Shown here piece after piece: positions 44,032 to 53,955 of a DNA stretch of 64,000 bases (positions are counted from its first letter, which is position 1; every line of letters begins with the position of its first letter). The DNA comes from Devosia marina. GTDB taxonomy: Bacteria > Pseudomonadota > Alphaproteobacteria > Rhizobiales > Devosiaceae. The position numbers and the translations under genes were made by a program. The stretch spans positions 1,178,001 through 1,242,000 of the forward strand of contig NZ_WQRF01000001.1 in the NCBI RefSeq assembly GCF_009758415.1, read 5' to 3'. The notes beneath the pieces were generated by a model that searched no databases, was not told where the DNA came from, and worked only from the letters and a program-made list of their open reading frames with translations.

Positions 44032-46269
44032 ATGACTCTTCGCAACGACATCGCCATCACCCCCGACCTGGTCGCCAGCCATGGGCTGAAGCCGGATGAG
44101 TATCAGAAGATCCTCGACCTGATCGGCCGCGAGCCGACCTATACCGAGCTCGGCATCTTCTCGGCGATGTGGAACGAGCACTGCTCCTACAAGAGCTCGA
44201 AAAAATGGCTGCGCACCCTGCCGACCAAGGGACCGCGCGTGATCCAGGGGCCGGGCGAGAATGCCGGCGTGGTCGATATCGGCGACGGGCAGGCCGTGGT
44301 GTTCAAGATGGAATCCCACAATCACCCGAGTTACATCGAGCCCTATCAGGGTGCGGCGACCGGCGTGGGCGGTATACTGCGCGACGTCTTCACCATGGGT
44401 GCGCGACCCGTGGCGGCGATGAATGCGCTGCGCTTTGGCGCGCCGGACCATGAAAAGACCCGGCATCTGGTGAGTGGCGTGGTGGCCGGCGTCGGCGGCT
44501 ATGGCAATAGCTTCGGCGTGCCGACGGTAGGCGGCGAGGTCGAGTTCGACGCGCGCTATAATGGCAATAACCTGGTCAATGCCTTCGCGGCGGGTTTGGC
44601 AGACACCGACAAGATTTTCTATTCCGAGGCCAAGGGCGTCGGCCTGCCGGTGGTGTATCTCGGTGCAAAGACCGGCCGCGATGGCGTGGGTGGCGCCACC
44701 ATGGCCTCGGCCGAATTCGGCGATGACATCGAGGAAAAGCGTCCCACCGTGCAGGTTGGCGACCCATTCACCGAAAAGCGCCTGCTCGAAGCATGCCTCG
44801 AACTGATGCAGACCGGCGCGGTAATCGCCATTCAGGACATGGGCGCGGCCGGTCTCACCTGTTCGGCGGTGGAAATGGGCGCCAAGGGTGACCTCGGCAT
44901 CGAGCTCGATCTCGACAAGGTGCCGGTGCGCGAGGAGCGCATGACCGCCTATGAAATGATGCTGAGCGAAAGCCAGGAGCGCATGCTCATGGTGCTGCAT
45001 CCCGAAAAGGAAGCGGCAGCGCGCAAGGTGTTCGAAAAGTGGGAGCTGGACTTTGCCACCGTCGGCAAGACCACCGACGATCTGCGGTTCCGCGTGCTCT
45101 GGCAGGGCGATGAAGTCGCCAATCTGCCAATCAAGGAACTGGGCGACGAAGCGCCCGAATATGACCGGCCCTGGACCGAACCCAAAATCCCGGCGCCGCT
45201 CGCCAAGGATGACGTGCCGCAGATGGACGTGGCCGAGGCGCTGCTGGCGCTGGTGGGTGGGCATCAGTGCTCGTCGCGCCGCTGGGTCTATGAGCAGTAT
45301 GACACGCTGATCCAGGGCAATTCCATGCAGCGCCCCGGGGGCGATGCCGGGGTGATCCGGGTCGAGGGCCACGAGACCAAGGGCCTCGCCTTCTCCTCGG
45401 ACGTCAATCCGCGCTATTGCGAAGCCAACCCGTTTGAAGGTGGCAAGCAGGCCGTGGCCGAGTGCTGGCGTAACCTGACGGCGACGGGTGCCGAGCCGCT
45501 GGCCGCGACCGACAACCTCAATTTCGGCAACCCCGAGCGCCCCGAAATCATGGGCCAGCTCGTCAAGGCCATTGAAGGCATTGGCGAGGCGTGCCGGGTG
45601 CTGGAATTCCCGATCGTCTCGGGCAATGTCAGCCTTTACAACGAAACCAATGGCCGCGGCATCCTGCCGACCCCGACCATTGGCGGCGTCGGCCTGCTGC
45701 CTGAATGGAAGCAGAGCGTCGGCATTGGCTTTGCCGCCGAGAACCAGCCGATCCTGTTGATCGGTGGACCTGCGGAGCGCGGCACACATCTGGGACAGTC
45801 GATCTATCTGCGCGATCTGTTTGACCGCCGCGATGGGGATGCGCCGCATGTCGACCTAGCGGCGGAAAAGAAGACCGGCGATTTCGTGCGCAAGCTGATC
45901 CGCTCGGGCGCGGTCACGGCCTGCCATGACCTTTCCGATGGCGGTCTGGGCGTGGCCCTGGCCGAAATGGCGATGGCCGGTGAGATTGGTGCGACAGTCA
46001 CCGATGTCGAGGGCAACGATCCGATCCTGACCTTCTTTGGCGAGGATCAGGGCCGTTACCTCGTGACGCTCAATCTCGACCCGCAGGGAGCCGAGATCGC
46101 GGCCCTCTGGAAAGAAGCCGAGGCATTGGGCATCTTTGCCCCCTGGATCGGCAGCACCGGCGGCACGACGCTTACCCTGGGCGGCGCCAAGCCGGTTTCG
46201 GTGGCAACCCTCAAGGCGGCTCATGAAAGCTGGTTCCCCAGCTTCATGGAGGGCGAACCCAGCCTTTAG
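44032..46269 (+). CDS. purL: Phosphoribosylformylglycinamidine synthase subunit PurL
   Basis: The large ATP-dependent subunit that makes FGAM. At 745 residues it is the small-PurL type that needs PurQ and PurS. It shows [11 protein letters not shown], the signature [21 protein letters not shown], and the later [21 protein letters not shown] and [15 protein letters not shown]. Start at MTLRNDIAI. Followed by an exported protein after 78 bases. Confidence 0.97.
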   Translation: MTLRNDIAITPDLVASHGLKPDEYQKILDLIGREPTYTELGIFSAMWNEHCSYKSSKKWLRTLPTKGPRVIQGPGENAGVVDIGDGQAVVFKMESHNHPSYIEPYQGAATGVGGILRDVFTMGARPVAAMNALRFGAPDHEKTRHLVSGVVAGVGGYGNSFGVPTVGGEVEFDARYNGNNLVNAFAAGLADTDKIFYSEAKGVGLPVVYLGAKTGRDGVGGATMASAEFGDDIEEKRPTVQVGDPFTEKRLLEACLELMQTGAVIAIQDMGAAGLTCSAVEMGAKGDLGIELDLDKVPVREERMTAYEMMLSESQERMLMVLHPEKEAAARKVFEKWELDFATVGKTTDDLRFRVLWQGDEVANLPIKELGDEAPEYDRPWTEPKIPAPLAKDDVPQMDVAEALLALVGGHQCSSRRWVYEQYDTLIQGNSMQRPGGDAGVIRVEGHETKGLAFSSDVNPRYCEANPFEGGKQAVAECWRNLTATGAEPLAATDNLNFGNPERPEIMGQLVKAIEGIGEACRVLEFPIVSGNVSLYNETNGRGILPTPTIGGVGLLPEWKQSVGIGFAAENQPILLIGGPAERGTHLGQSIYLRDLFDRRDGDAPHVDLAAEKKTGDFVRKLIRSGAVTACHDLSDGGLGVALAEMAMAGEIGATVTDVEGNDPILTFFGEDQGRYLVTLNLDPQGAEIAALWKEAEALGIFAPWIGSTGGTTLTLGGAKPVSVATLKAAHESWFPSFMEGEPSL

Positions 46270-46347
46270 GCAGACCCGCCATATCATCGCCTTGGTTTGG
46301 GTTGTTTTGCTCATCCCGGTAGAGGCGCGGTTCAACAGGAGCAGACG

Positions 46348-46944
46348 ATGCAGCACATATCGGTGGCGACACTTGCAACCCTGGGCCTCGTCCTGGCTCC
46401 AAGCCTGGTCGCGGCGCAGAGCGTCAATGTCACGCGCTCCATTCTGCCCACCCTGCCCTATACGGTGATCTACCCCGAAGGCATGATCGCAAGCGGCGGC
46501 GGTGGCGACCCGCTGACCATCAATCACCCCGAGGCGCCGCTGCAATGTGACCTCACCGTAGTGCCGGTTGAGGACACTGGCTGGACCGCAGAGGCAGCGC
46601 TGAACGCTCTCGATGATGCCGAAGTGGCCGCGTCGTGGTCCGAAATCATGCCCGGCTTTGCCTTGGGCAACAAAGGCACCACGCCCTATCAGGACAACAC
46701 AGCGCTAATCTATGACGGCTCAAGCCCGCAATCGAGCATGGGCGTGCCATTGACCGTGGTGCACACCGAAACGGTCTCCAACGGCCGGGGCTATGTGCTC
46801 GATTGCCTTTATGCCACGGCCGAAGCGGCACAGGCCCGCCCCATCGTTGACTTCATCATAGCCAACTTCGCCACGCGTTCGGATGCCGAATGCTGCATAG
46901 GAGCCGAAGTGGCACCCGATCAAGAGACTGTTCCCACACAATAG
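46348..46944 (+). CDS. Exported protein of unknown function
   Basis: A 198-residue protein with a signal peptide (HISVATLATLGLVLAPSLVAAQ) and a mature domain of about 175 residues that I do not recognise. Cysteines at QCDLTVV, LDCLYAT and the late AECCIGA may be involved in disulfides. It follows purL and precedes bolA, but its role in either is unclear. Confidence 0.72.
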   Translation: MQHISVATLATLGLVLAPSLVAAQSVNVTRSILPTLPYTVIYPEGMIASGGGGDPLTINHPEAPLQCDLTVVPVEDTGWTAEAALNALDDAEVAASWSEIMPGFALGNKGTTPYQDNTALIYDGSSPQSSMGVPLTVVHTETVSNGRGYVLDCLYATAEAAQARPIVDFIIANFATRSDAECCIGAEVAPDQETVPTQ

Positions 46945-47035
46945 GACCAGTTGAAGCCGGTCATTGTGCATGCCATATCAATGACATTGGCGTCGGCCCC
47001 ATCGGCGCCTCAGTCAGACCAGCGGGAGAGTGAAC

Positions 47036-47269
47036 ATGGCCATGGACGCAAGCGAAATCGAGCGCCGCATCAAGGCTGCTCTGCCCGATGCGGAAATTGA
47101 AATCCGCGATCTTGCCGGCGATGGCGACCATTGGGCAGCTGCGGTCAAATCCGAGCAGTTCCGCGGCAAGACCCGCGTGCAGCAGCACAAGATGGTCTAT
47201 GACAGCCTGCAAGGCGATATGGGTGGCGCCTTGCACGCCCTGGCCTTGCAGACCAGCGTGCCGGACTGA
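47036..47269 (+). CDS. BolA/IbaG-family protein
   Basis: A 77-residue BolA-like protein with the conserved central histidines (GDGDHWAAAVKSEQF) and the RVQQHKMVYDSLQG segment. BolA proteins partner with monothiol glutaredoxins to move [2Fe-2S] clusters; grxD lies about 1.4 kb downstream. GTG 47030, ATG 47036 and ATG 47042 are all possible starts; 47036 is favoured by the GGAG site. Confidence 0.92.
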   Translation: MAMDASEIERRIKAALPDAEIEIRDLAGDGDHWAAAVKSEQFRGKTRVQQHKMVYDSLQGDMGGALHALALQTSVPD

Positions 47270-47273
47270 CCGC

Positions 47274-47585
47274 GTGTCGGGGCTGCGCGACTCGCTCGAC
47301 CTGATCCGCATGGTGCGGCCAGAGGCTGGCACTGCAGCTATCGACCACGAAATCCAGGCAGAGCGCGCCAACTCGCTGAGCGCGGCAGAACGGCGTGTCA
47401 TCAAGGCCATCGCCGGATTTAAGACGGGCGACGACCACGAGCATTGGCTGGCCGAAGCGCGCGAGGCGGTCTGGGGCTATTTCGTGCAGCGCGAACTGAT
47501 TGGCTTTCGCCGCCACACCGAGGTGATTGCGGATCTCGGCATACCGGGCGAGGTGCTGAACGGGCTGGGGGCGAGGGCGAAATGA
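47274..47585 (+). CDS. DUF6665-like small protein
   Basis: A 103-residue protein beginning with GTG (47274, four bases after the bolA stop). The region IDHEIQAERANSLSAAERRV and a helical middle resemble the DUF6665 family, although this name is from memory. It is translated between bolA and HIT, overlapping HIT by four bases. Confidence 0.6.
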   Translation: MSGLRDSLDLIRMVRPEAGTAAIDHEIQAERANSLSAAERRVIKAIAGFKTGDDHEHWLAEAREAVWGYFVQRELIGFRRHTEVIADLGIPGEVLNGLGARAK

Positions 47586-47971
47586 CCGTTGCGGATTGCC
47601 GGTTCTGTCTCGAGAACCAGTTGCTGGTCGATGCGCCCATACTCGAAACCGAACATTTCTACATGCTGGGCAGCATCGACCCCATGGTGCCAATCGCTGG
47701 CATAGTCATCCCAAAACGCCATAGCGACGACCCATTTGGGCTAACTGCGGTCGAATGGGCCGACTTTGGAAATGCCCTGGCTGCAGCCAAGGAGCACTTC
47801 TCTCCGCACAAGCCAGACGGCTTCACTCTAGGTTGGAATGTCGGCGCCGTGGCAAGCCAGCACGTATTTCATTCGCATCTCCACATCATCCCGCGCTTCA
47901 GGGGCGAACCGAATGAAGGGGTTGGAATCCGCCGTGTCATGAGAACACCCGCATGGAAACCGGAAGATTGA
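47582..47971 (+). CDS. HIT-family protein
   Basis: A 129-residue histidine-triad nucleotide hydrolase or phosphodiesterase with the active-site HVFHSHLHIIPRF. Substrate may be an adenosine nucleotide conjugate. The N-terminal DCRFCLEN may bind zinc. The gene overlaps its neighbours at both ends. Confidence 0.93.
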   Translation: MTVADCRFCLENQLLVDAPILETEHFYMLGSIDPMVPIAGIVIPKRHSDDPFGLTAVEWADFGNALAAAKEHFSPHKPDGFTLGWNVGAVASQHVFHSHLHIIPRFRGEPNEGVGIRRVMRTPAWKPED

Positions 47972-48594
47972 CTCGCACTATTCTGTTCGACGTCGATGGC
48001 GTGCTGATCAACGGTTATCATTCCAATCCGGAGCGGGTCGTGCCCTGGGACAAGGATTTGCTGGCCGACACCGGGGTCGATCCGGACCGGTTGCGAAAGG
48101 AGTTCATCTTCGACATCTTCATCAAGAAGGTGATCGTTGGCGAAATGGCCTTGATGGACGCGCTGGAAAAGCGCCTGCCCGCATTGGGCTATACCGGAAG
48201 CCCGATGGCCTTTGCGCGCTATTGGCTAGAGAAGGACTCCAATCTCAACCAGCCTGTGCTCGACGTCGTCGGCAAGCTGCGCGCTGCGGGGGATTGCCGG
48301 CTCTATATCGCCACCAATCAGGAGCACATGCGGGCAAACTGGCTCTGGTCCGTGCTCAAGCTCGGCGATCTGTTCGACGACATTTTCTATTCGGCCCGCA
48401 TTGGCACCCGTAAACCGGATCCGCGCTACTACCAGTTTATCGCTGACAGGATCGGGCCGGTCACCGACGCGCCCCTGTTTTTCGATGACACCGAGGCGGT
48501 GGTGCTCGGCGCACGCAAGGCGGGCTGGGAGGCGGTCCAGTTCGACACCATAGACGACATGATTGATCACCCATGGGTGAAAGCGCGGCTCTAG
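47953..48594 (+). CDS. HAD-superfamily hydrolase
   Basis: A 213-residue HAD phosphatase. Motif 1 is ILFDVDGVLING, motif 2 the TN of IATNQEHMR, motif 3 Lys in GTRKPDPRYY and motif 4 FFDDTEAVV. The family hydrolyses small phosphomonoesters; substrate unknown. Overlaps the HIT gene by 19 bases. Confidence 0.93.
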   Translation: METGRLTRTILFDVDGVLINGYHSNPERVVPWDKDLLADTGVDPDRLRKEFIFDIFIKKVIVGEMALMDALEKRLPALGYTGSPMAFARYWLEKDSNLNQPVLDVVGKLRAAGDCRLYIATNQEHMRANWLWSVLKLGDLFDDIFYSARIGTRKPDPRYYQFIADRIGPVTDAPLFFDDTEAVVLGARKAGWEAVQFDTIDDMIDHPWVKARL

Positions 48595-48689
48595 CCGGGC
48601 GGCGCCACTCGACAGCCAAGCCCGCCTGCCCTATTTAGAAGCCAGCTTTAACCGGCCCTTGAACCCGGACTTTTCGAAAGGCTCCTCCC

Positions 48690-49025
48690 ATGACCGACAT
48701 CAACGCCTTTATCGACGACAAGGTGAAGAACAACGACGTGTTCCTGTTTATGAAAGGCTCGCCGGATTTTCCGCAGTGCGGCTTTTCCGGTCAGGTCGTG
48801 CAGATCCTGAACTATCTCGGCGTCGACTATTCCAGCGCCAATGTGCTTGAAAGCGACGAGTTGCGCGAAGGCATCAAGGCCTACACCAACTGGCCGACCA
48901 TCCCCCAGCTCTACGTGAAGGGCGAATTTGTCGGCGGCGCAGACATTGTGCGCGAAATGTTCCAGTCAGGTGAGTTGCAGACCCACTTCCAGCAGGCCGG
49001 CCTCGAGGTCAAGCAGAGCGCCTGA
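48690..49025 (+). CDS. grxD: Monothiol glutaredoxin, Grx4 type
   Basis: A 111-residue [2Fe-2S]-binding glutaredoxin with the CGFS active site ([13 protein letters not shown]), [18 protein letters not shown] and DIVREM. It moves iron-sulfur clusters and pairs with BolA proteins, one of which is encoded nearby. A strong terminator follows at 49053-49082. Confidence 0.96.
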   Translation: MTDINAFIDDKVKNNDVFLFMKGSPDFPQCGFSGQVVQILNYLGVDYSSANVLESDELREGIKAYTNWPTIPQLYVKGEFVGGADIVREMFQSGELQTHFQQAGLEVKQSA

Positions 49026-49052
49026 TCGCGTTCTTCGCGGAATCAGTTTCAG

Positions 49053-49082
49053 AAGGCCCAGTCTTAACAGACTGGGCCTTTT
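49053..49082 (+). terminator. Rho-independent terminator after grxD
   Basis: Perfect arms AAGGCCCAGTC and GACTGGGCCTT around a TTAACA loop, followed by TT, 28 bases past the grxD stop. Confidence 0.92.
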
Positions 49083-49085
49083 ACG

Positions 49086-49463
49086 TTTTTAGGCGCATTG
49101 CCGCTGACAGGTCGCGCAAGAGTTGAACTGTAGGCTCCTGTGTTTGCCGACCACCGCACCCGCCTCCCTCCCCATCAAGGGGAGGGAGGCGCAGGACCGC
49201 GGCCCCACTGTTCATCGCCTCCCTCCCCTTTGTGGGCTTCGACCCATCCCGAAGGGCCTAGCTCTCCAGCGGAGAGATAGGAGACGAGAAGGATCAAGGG
49301 TGGGCGCGCCACTTCCGAATACGGACTGACTAGAGAGATCGCTGACGCGGCTGGCAGCAGGAGCAGTCATCACCAATTCTGATCATACCCATCAGTTATT
49401 ATCGCTTTGCGTGATAGCTGGCTGGGCGTAGATTGGCGTGACGATCGTTTCGAGACTTCCACC
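49086..49463. other. 378-base gap with palindromic repeat, no gene seen
   Basis: The gap between grxD and the MFS gene has no coding frame I believe. It carries the CGCCTCCCTCCCC repeat described at 49161-49228 and a GC-rich stretch afterwards, and probably the promoter of the MFS gene near its right end. Confidence 0.5.
49161..49228. repeat. CGCCTCCCTCCCC intergenic repeat with inverted partner
   Basis: CGCCTCCCTCCCC (49161-49173) is followed after a five-base loop by its exact complement (49179-49191), giving a 13-bp hairpin, and the same 13-mer recurs at 49216-49228. Such C/G-rich palindromes are dispersed in some Hyphomicrobiales genomes, but copy number cannot be seen here. Confidence 0.75.
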
Positions 49464-50681
49464 ATGACCGTTACCGCCGCGCGCCCCGCCGTTCCCCTTC
49501 CCCTCGTTATCATTGCCGGCTGCATCATTGCCGCCATCGGGTTCGGTACGCGCGGCTCGTTCGGCCTGTTCACCCTGCCGGTAACTGAAGACCTGGGCCT
49601 CAGCCGCGAGCAATGGGGCATGGCCATGGCCGTGCAGAACCTGGTCTGGGGCATTGCCCAGCCCTTTGCCGGCGGCATGGCGGACAAATATGGTTCAGGG
49701 CGCGTGCTCGCGGTGGGCGGGCTCGTCTATGCCTTGGGCGTGCTCGGCATGGCCTTTTCCCCCGACACGCTGACCATGACCCTGACAGCGGGCGTGGTGA
49801 CTGGTGTCGGCATTGCCATCGCTTCTTTCGGCGTTGTCATGGCTGCCTTCGGACGAGTGGTGCCGGCGGAAAAGCGCAGCTTTGTCTTCGGTATTGCAAC
49901 CGCCGCCTCCTCGGCCGGACAATTCATCTTCGCGCCGCTCGGCCAGGGCTTTATCTCGGCTTTTGGCTGGCAAATGGCGTTGGTCTGGATCGCGCTGATC
50001 CTGCTAATGGTCATTCCGCTGTCGGCAGCCCTGCGCGGCCGCACCGAATCCCTGCCTGGCGAAGCCGACCTGCCTTTCATGCAGGCGCTGTCGCGCGCCT
50101 GGGGCCATGGCTCCTACCGGCTCCTGGTAATCGGCTTTTTCGTCTGCGGCTTCCACCTGGCCTTCATCAATGTGCATATGCCGGCCTATCTGGTGCAGTG
50201 CGGCCTGTCGCCCGAAGTCGGGAGCTGGACCATTGCCGTGATCGGCCTGTTCAATGTTGTCGGCTCGCTGCTCTCAGGCTGGCTGGGCAGCCGCCTGCCC
50301 AAGCAGATGCTGCTGGCCAGCATCTATTTCCTGCGCGCGCTGCTGATCGCCGCATTCCTGCTCATTCCGGTCAGCGAGATCACCGCCTATGGTTTTGCCG
50401 CCGGCATGGGACTGCTCTGGCTCTCGACGGTGCCGTTGACCGCAGGGCTGGTGTCCCTGTTCTTCGGCCCGCGCTATATGGGCATGCTCTATGGCATCGC
50501 TTTTCTGAGCCATCAGATCGGGTCTTTCGTCGGCGTCTGGCTGGGCGGGGTGGTCTATGATCAGACCGGCGCCTATGACCTGGTGTGGTATCTGGGTATT
50601 CTGCTCGGCCTCGGTTCGGCCGCCATCCACATCCCGATCAACGAGCGCAGCGCGACAAATTTTGTCCTGAAATCGGCCTAG
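49464..50681 (+). CDS. MFS transporter
   Basis: A 405-residue, 12-helix MFS carrier of the OFA/monocarboxylate-like type: GFGTRGSFGLFTLPVTEDLG in the first helix, GGMADKYGSGRVLAVGGLVY (motif A) and a late SHQIGSFVGVWLGG. Substrate unknown. The start at 49464 follows ACTTCCACC with no strong Shine-Dalgarno. It stands beside a second MFS gene of a different subfamily. Confidence 0.87.
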   Translation: MTVTAARPAVPLPLVIIAGCIIAAIGFGTRGSFGLFTLPVTEDLGLSREQWGMAMAVQNLVWGIAQPFAGGMADKYGSGRVLAVGGLVYALGVLGMAFSPDTLTMTLTAGVVTGVGIAIASFGVVMAAFGRVVPAEKRSFVFGIATAASSAGQFIFAPLGQGFISAFGWQMALVWIALILLMVIPLSAALRGRTESLPGEADLPFMQALSRAWGHGSYRLLVIGFFVCGFHLAFINVHMPAYLVQCGLSPEVGSWTIAVIGLFNVVGSLLSGWLGSRLPKQMLLASIYFLRALLIAAFLLIPVSEITAYGFAAGMGLLWLSTVPLTAGLVSLFFGPRYMGMLYGIAFLSHQIGSFVGVWLGGVVYDQTGAYDLVWYLGILLGLGSAAIHIPINERSATNFVLKSA

Positions 50682-50788
50682 CCATCCATCGGCTCTTGCC
50701 GATTGAAGGCTTGCCAAACTGGATCAACGGGTTCATGGTCCGCTCAATTCCTTCGGCCGTTTCCCTCCGGCTTTGACGAGTTTCAATC

Positions 50789-52045
50789 ATGTCCGATCAT
50801 TACACGCGGGTCCTTTCCCGCCCTGAATTCATTGCCCTTATGGCTGCGCTTATGGCGCTCAATGCCCTGGCCATCGACGTCATGCTGCCTGCCCTGCCCT
50901 ATATGGGCGAGGCGCTGGGCGTCAGCCACGAGAACGAGCGCCAGTTTGTCATCACCGCCTACATGATCGGGATGGGCGTCGCCCAGCTCGCTTTCGGGCC
51001 GCTGACCGACCGGTTCGGCCGCCGCGCGCCGCTTCTGGTCGGCATTGGCGTCTATATTGTCGCCGTGATCATTGCAGCCTTTGCGCCCAGCTTCACGATG
51101 CTGCTGGTACTGCGCTTCATCCAGGGCCTGGGCGCCGCCAGCGTGCGCGTGATCACCACCGCCGTGGTGCGTGACCGGTATTCTGGCCGTGAAATGGCCG
51201 AGGTCATGTCGCTGGTCTTCATGGTGTTCATGGCCATTCCGGTGATTGCGCCGAGCATTGGCCAGGTGCTGCTCCTGACCGGACCATGGCAAACCATCTT
51301 CCTGTTCATGGGTGGGCTGGCGCTGGTGTTCTGGCTCTGGACCTTCATGCGGCTGCCCGAGACGCTGCCCCTCGACAAGCGCCGCCCGCTCAGCATGAAG
51401 GGTGTGACGGAAGGCTTCCACATCGTCTTCACCAATCGCGTCGCCATTTCCTATGGCCTTGCCGGCATGTTCCTGTTCGGGGCGCTGTTCGGATTCATCA
51501 GTTCGTCCCAGCAGATCTATGTCGATATCTATGGGCTCGGGGTCTATTTCCCGGTCGCCTTCGCTCTGGTAGCGGGGCTGATGGCAGTATCTTCCTTCAC
51601 CAACTCCAAGGTCGTGCGGCGCGTGGGCATGCGCCGTCTTTCGCATGGCGCCATGCTGACCTTTACCGTGGTTTCGGGTATCTGGCTGGCCTTCGCCATG
51701 TCCGGCTTCCTGCCGCTCTGGCTGTTCTTCAGCCTGTTGTGCGTCATCATGTTCTCTTTCGGCTGGTCGGCCTCGAACATGAACTCGCTGTCCATGGAGC
51801 CGCTGGGCGCCGTTGCCGGCACCGCCGCATCGGTCTTTGGCTTCATCCAGACCGTGGGTGGCGCACTGATCGGCGGCTATATCGGGCAATTGTTCGACGG
51901 CACCACCGTTCCGGCCGCCGCGGGCTATTTCACCATGGGCGTCATGTCGCTCGTGTTCATCCTGATCGCCGAAAAAGGCAGGCTCTTCGGCGTTGGCGAG
52001 CAATATGCGGACGCCAAGACCGAGCCGGTGATGGAAGCGCACTGA
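50789..52045 (+). CDS. Bcr/CflA-type MFS multidrug transporter
   Basis: A 418-residue exporter of the DHA1 group: LAIDVMLPALPYMGEALG in helix 1, LTDRFGRRAPLLVGIGVYIV in motif A, and RFIQGLGAASVRVITTAVVRD in helix 4. The AIDVMLPALP pattern is that of Bcr/CflA. Substrates may be drugs or metabolites. Ends with a terminator at 52053. Confidence 0.9.
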   Translation: MSDHYTRVLSRPEFIALMAALMALNALAIDVMLPALPYMGEALGVSHENERQFVITAYMIGMGVAQLAFGPLTDRFGRRAPLLVGIGVYIVAVIIAAFAPSFTMLLVLRFIQGLGAASVRVITTAVVRDRYSGREMAEVMSLVFMVFMAIPVIAPSIGQVLLLTGPWQTIFLFMGGLALVFWLWTFMRLPETLPLDKRRPLSMKGVTEGFHIVFTNRVAISYGLAGMFLFGALFGFISSSQQIYVDIYGLGVYFPVAFALVAGLMAVSSFTNSKVVRRVGMRRLSHGAMLTFTVVSGIWLAFAMSGFLPLWLFFSLLCVIMFSFGWSASNMNSLSMEPLGAVAGTAASVFGFIQTVGGALIGGYIGQLFDGTTVPAAAGYFTMGVMSLVFILIAEKGRLFGVGEQYADAKTEPVMEAH

Positions 52046-52052
52046 TCGACCC

Positions 52053-52082
52053 AAAAAAGGCCGCACATTGTGCGGCCTTTTT
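52053..52082. terminator. Bidirectional rho-independent terminator
   Basis: AAAAAAGGCCGCAC, a three-base loop and GTGCGGCCTTTTT lie between the convergent MFS and inositol monophosphatase-family genes. Confidence 0.93.
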
Positions 52083-52102
52083 CTTGCCTCCTGCAGGCCA
52101 TA

Positions 52103-52915
52103 TCAGACCGTAAACACCTCGTGCCGCAAAGTGGTCCAGCTTTCCTCGTCCGATGCGACGAGTAGACCACCCGACAAATCGGAGGGGTGATAGGGCGTGC
52201 CGTCGAACTTGGCGACGTGGGCTCCAGCCTCGCGCATGATCAGCGCGCCGCCGACATGGTCCCAGGGCATGAGCTTGGCATACATCATGAAATGCACATT
52301 GCCGCCGGCGGCATAGCGATATTCGTGGCCGGCGCAGCGGTAATTGGCCAGCATCTTGACCTTGGCCAGATTGGCCATGACCGTTGTGCGCTGCTCCATC
52401 GGCAGAAACATGGTGGACGCCAGCCCGCCCATCTCGCTGAGCGGCACCGGATCGGCAAATTTCTGGCGGATGGCGCGGCCATCTGGGAAGATCTGGAACG
52501 CGCCGCAGCCCTTTTCGGCCATCAGCACGTCATCGCCCACGGGGTCGTAGATGACGCCGGCCACTGGCTCTCCATTCTGCACCACCGCTGCCATGACCGC
52601 GAACAGTGGCAGGCCGCCGGCGAAATTGGCAGTGCCATCAACGGGATCGACGTAAATAACGATTCGATCCTCGAGGTTGGTGTCGAGCAATTTGGGATTA
52701 GCCGCCACGGCCTCCTCGCCAATCACCAGCACATCGGGGCGATGCGCATTGATGGCAGCAGTGATGACCCGCTCGGCGCCGACATCGGCCTCGGTGACGA
52801 GGTCGAAGGCGCCTGACTTGGTTTGTACCGTTCCTTCATCGAGCCGCCGGAAGCGCGGCATGATCTCCTCCTGTGCTGCCTGTTTCAGGATGGCGGCGAG
52901 GCGATCAACATTCAT
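52103..52915 (-). CDS. Inositol monophosphatase-family phosphatase
   Basis: A 270-residue metal-dependent phosphatase. Metal ligands are visible in IGEEAV, YVDPVDGTANFAGG and MPWDHVGGALIMREAG. Family members act on inositol phosphate, histidinol phosphate or 3'-phosphoadenosine 5'-phosphate; the substrate here is not set by motif. It is convergent with the MFS gene and downstream of ttcA, four bases apart. Confidence 0.93.
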   Translation of the reverse strand: MNVDRLAAILKQAAQEEIMPRFRRLDEGTVQTKSGAFDLVTEADVGAERVITAAINAHRPDVLVIGEEAVAANPKLLDTNLEDRIVIYVDPVDGTANFAGGLPLFAVMAAVVQNGEPVAGVIYDPVGDDVLMAEKGCGAFQIFPDGRAIRQKFADPVPLSEMGGLASTMFLPMEQRTTVMANLAKVKMLANYRCAGHEYRYAAGGNVHFMMYAKLMPWDHVGGALIMREAGAHVAKFDGTPYHPSDLSGGLLVASDEESWTTLRHEVFTV

Positions 52916-52919
52916 GGTG

Positions 52920-53789
52920 TTAGACGTCCTTGGGCTGGATGGAAAGGCCTGCGAAATCGAACAGGCGCGGGTCTAGCATATGGCTCGGATTGATATTCCC
53001 GAGGGCACGGATCATTACATCCTTGCGGCCAGGCATTGCCTTCTCCATGTCGTTGAGCATGGCCTTGGTGACATTGCGCTGCAAGCCGTCCTGCGAGCCG
53101 CAGAGATCGCAAGGGATAATGGGGAACTGCATGGCATCGGAAAACCTCTGCAGGTCCTCCTCGGCGCAATAGATCAGCGGCCGCAGCACTTCGAGATCGC
53201 CTTCGTCATTAACGAGCTTGGGCGGCATGGCCGCCAGCTTGCCGCCGTGAAACAGGTTCATGAAGAAGGTTTCGAGGCTGTCGTCACGGTGGTGCCCCAA
53301 CACCAACGCGGTACACCCCTCTTCCCGCGCGATGCGATAGAGATTGCCACGCCTCAAGCGCGAGCAGAGCGAACAATAGGTCGCGCCCTGGGGCAGCTTG
53401 TCGGTGACAATGGAATAGGTGTCCTGATATTCGATGCGGTGCTCCAGCCCCAGCCCGGTCAGGAATTCGGGCAGGATATGCTTGGGAAAATTGGGCTGGC
53501 CCTGATCGAGATTGCAGGCGAGCAGTTCCACAGGCAGCAGACCACGCCATTTCAGGTCGAGCAGCAGGGCAAGCAGGCCATAGCTGTCCTTGCCGCCGGA
53601 CAGCGCAATCAGCCACTTCTCGCCGGGTCGCACCATGGCAAACTTCTCGAGAGCCTCGCGGGTGTTGCGGATCAGCCGCTTGCGCAGCTTGTTGAACTCC
53701 ACCGAACGCGGTGCATTGGCGAATATCGGATGCGCGCCGCTGTCGGCGTCATCAGCGGGCGTGGCGGGGGCATCCATCACCGCGGACAT
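52920..53789 (-). CDS. ttcA: tRNA 2-thiocytidine(32) synthetase TtcA
   Basis: A 289-residue PP-loop enzyme that thiolates C32 of tRNA using an iron-sulfur cluster. [16 protein letters not shown] is the PP-loop; [10 protein letters not shown] and the later CDLCGSQ provide the cluster cysteines. The start is ATG 53789; a GTG at 53813 would extend it by eight residues. Upstream of the phosphatase gene. Confidence 0.95.
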   Translation of the reverse strand: MSAVMDAPATPADDADSGAHPIFANAPRSVEFNKLRKRLIRNTREALEKFAMVRPGEKWLIALSGGKDSYGLLALLLDLKWRGLLPVELLACNLDQGQPNFPKHILPEFLTGLGLEHRIEYQDTYSIVTDKLPQGATYCSLCSRLRRGNLYRIAREEGCTALVLGHHRDDSLETFFMNLFHGGKLAAMPPKLVNDEGDLEVLRPLIYCAEEDLQRFSDAMQFPIIPCDLCGSQDGLQRNVTKAMLNDMEKAMPGRKDVMIRALGNINPSHMLDPRLFDFAGLSIQPKDV

Positions 53790-53955
53790 GGCGAAACTCT
53801 CTTTTGAAGGCACGCGTAGCTGATAACGCGTCAGGCGCCGGATGGAAAGGTCGGCTGAAAGGGTGAAACCTTACCAAAGCTTAACTTCCTGTCCTTGTTT
53901 AATGCCGATTGCCACAGTTAGATGACACAACTTTCCGACACCCTGGAGTCACGCG

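Noticed and set aside
43960..45849. A 629-residue open frame on the minus strand
   Set aside because: It is antisense to purL, which has all family motifs; the opposite frame shows none.
50783..52066. A 427-residue open frame opposite the Bcr/CflA gene
   Set aside because: The composition is extreme (many His, Glu, Asp) and the real transporter is clearly coded on the other strand.
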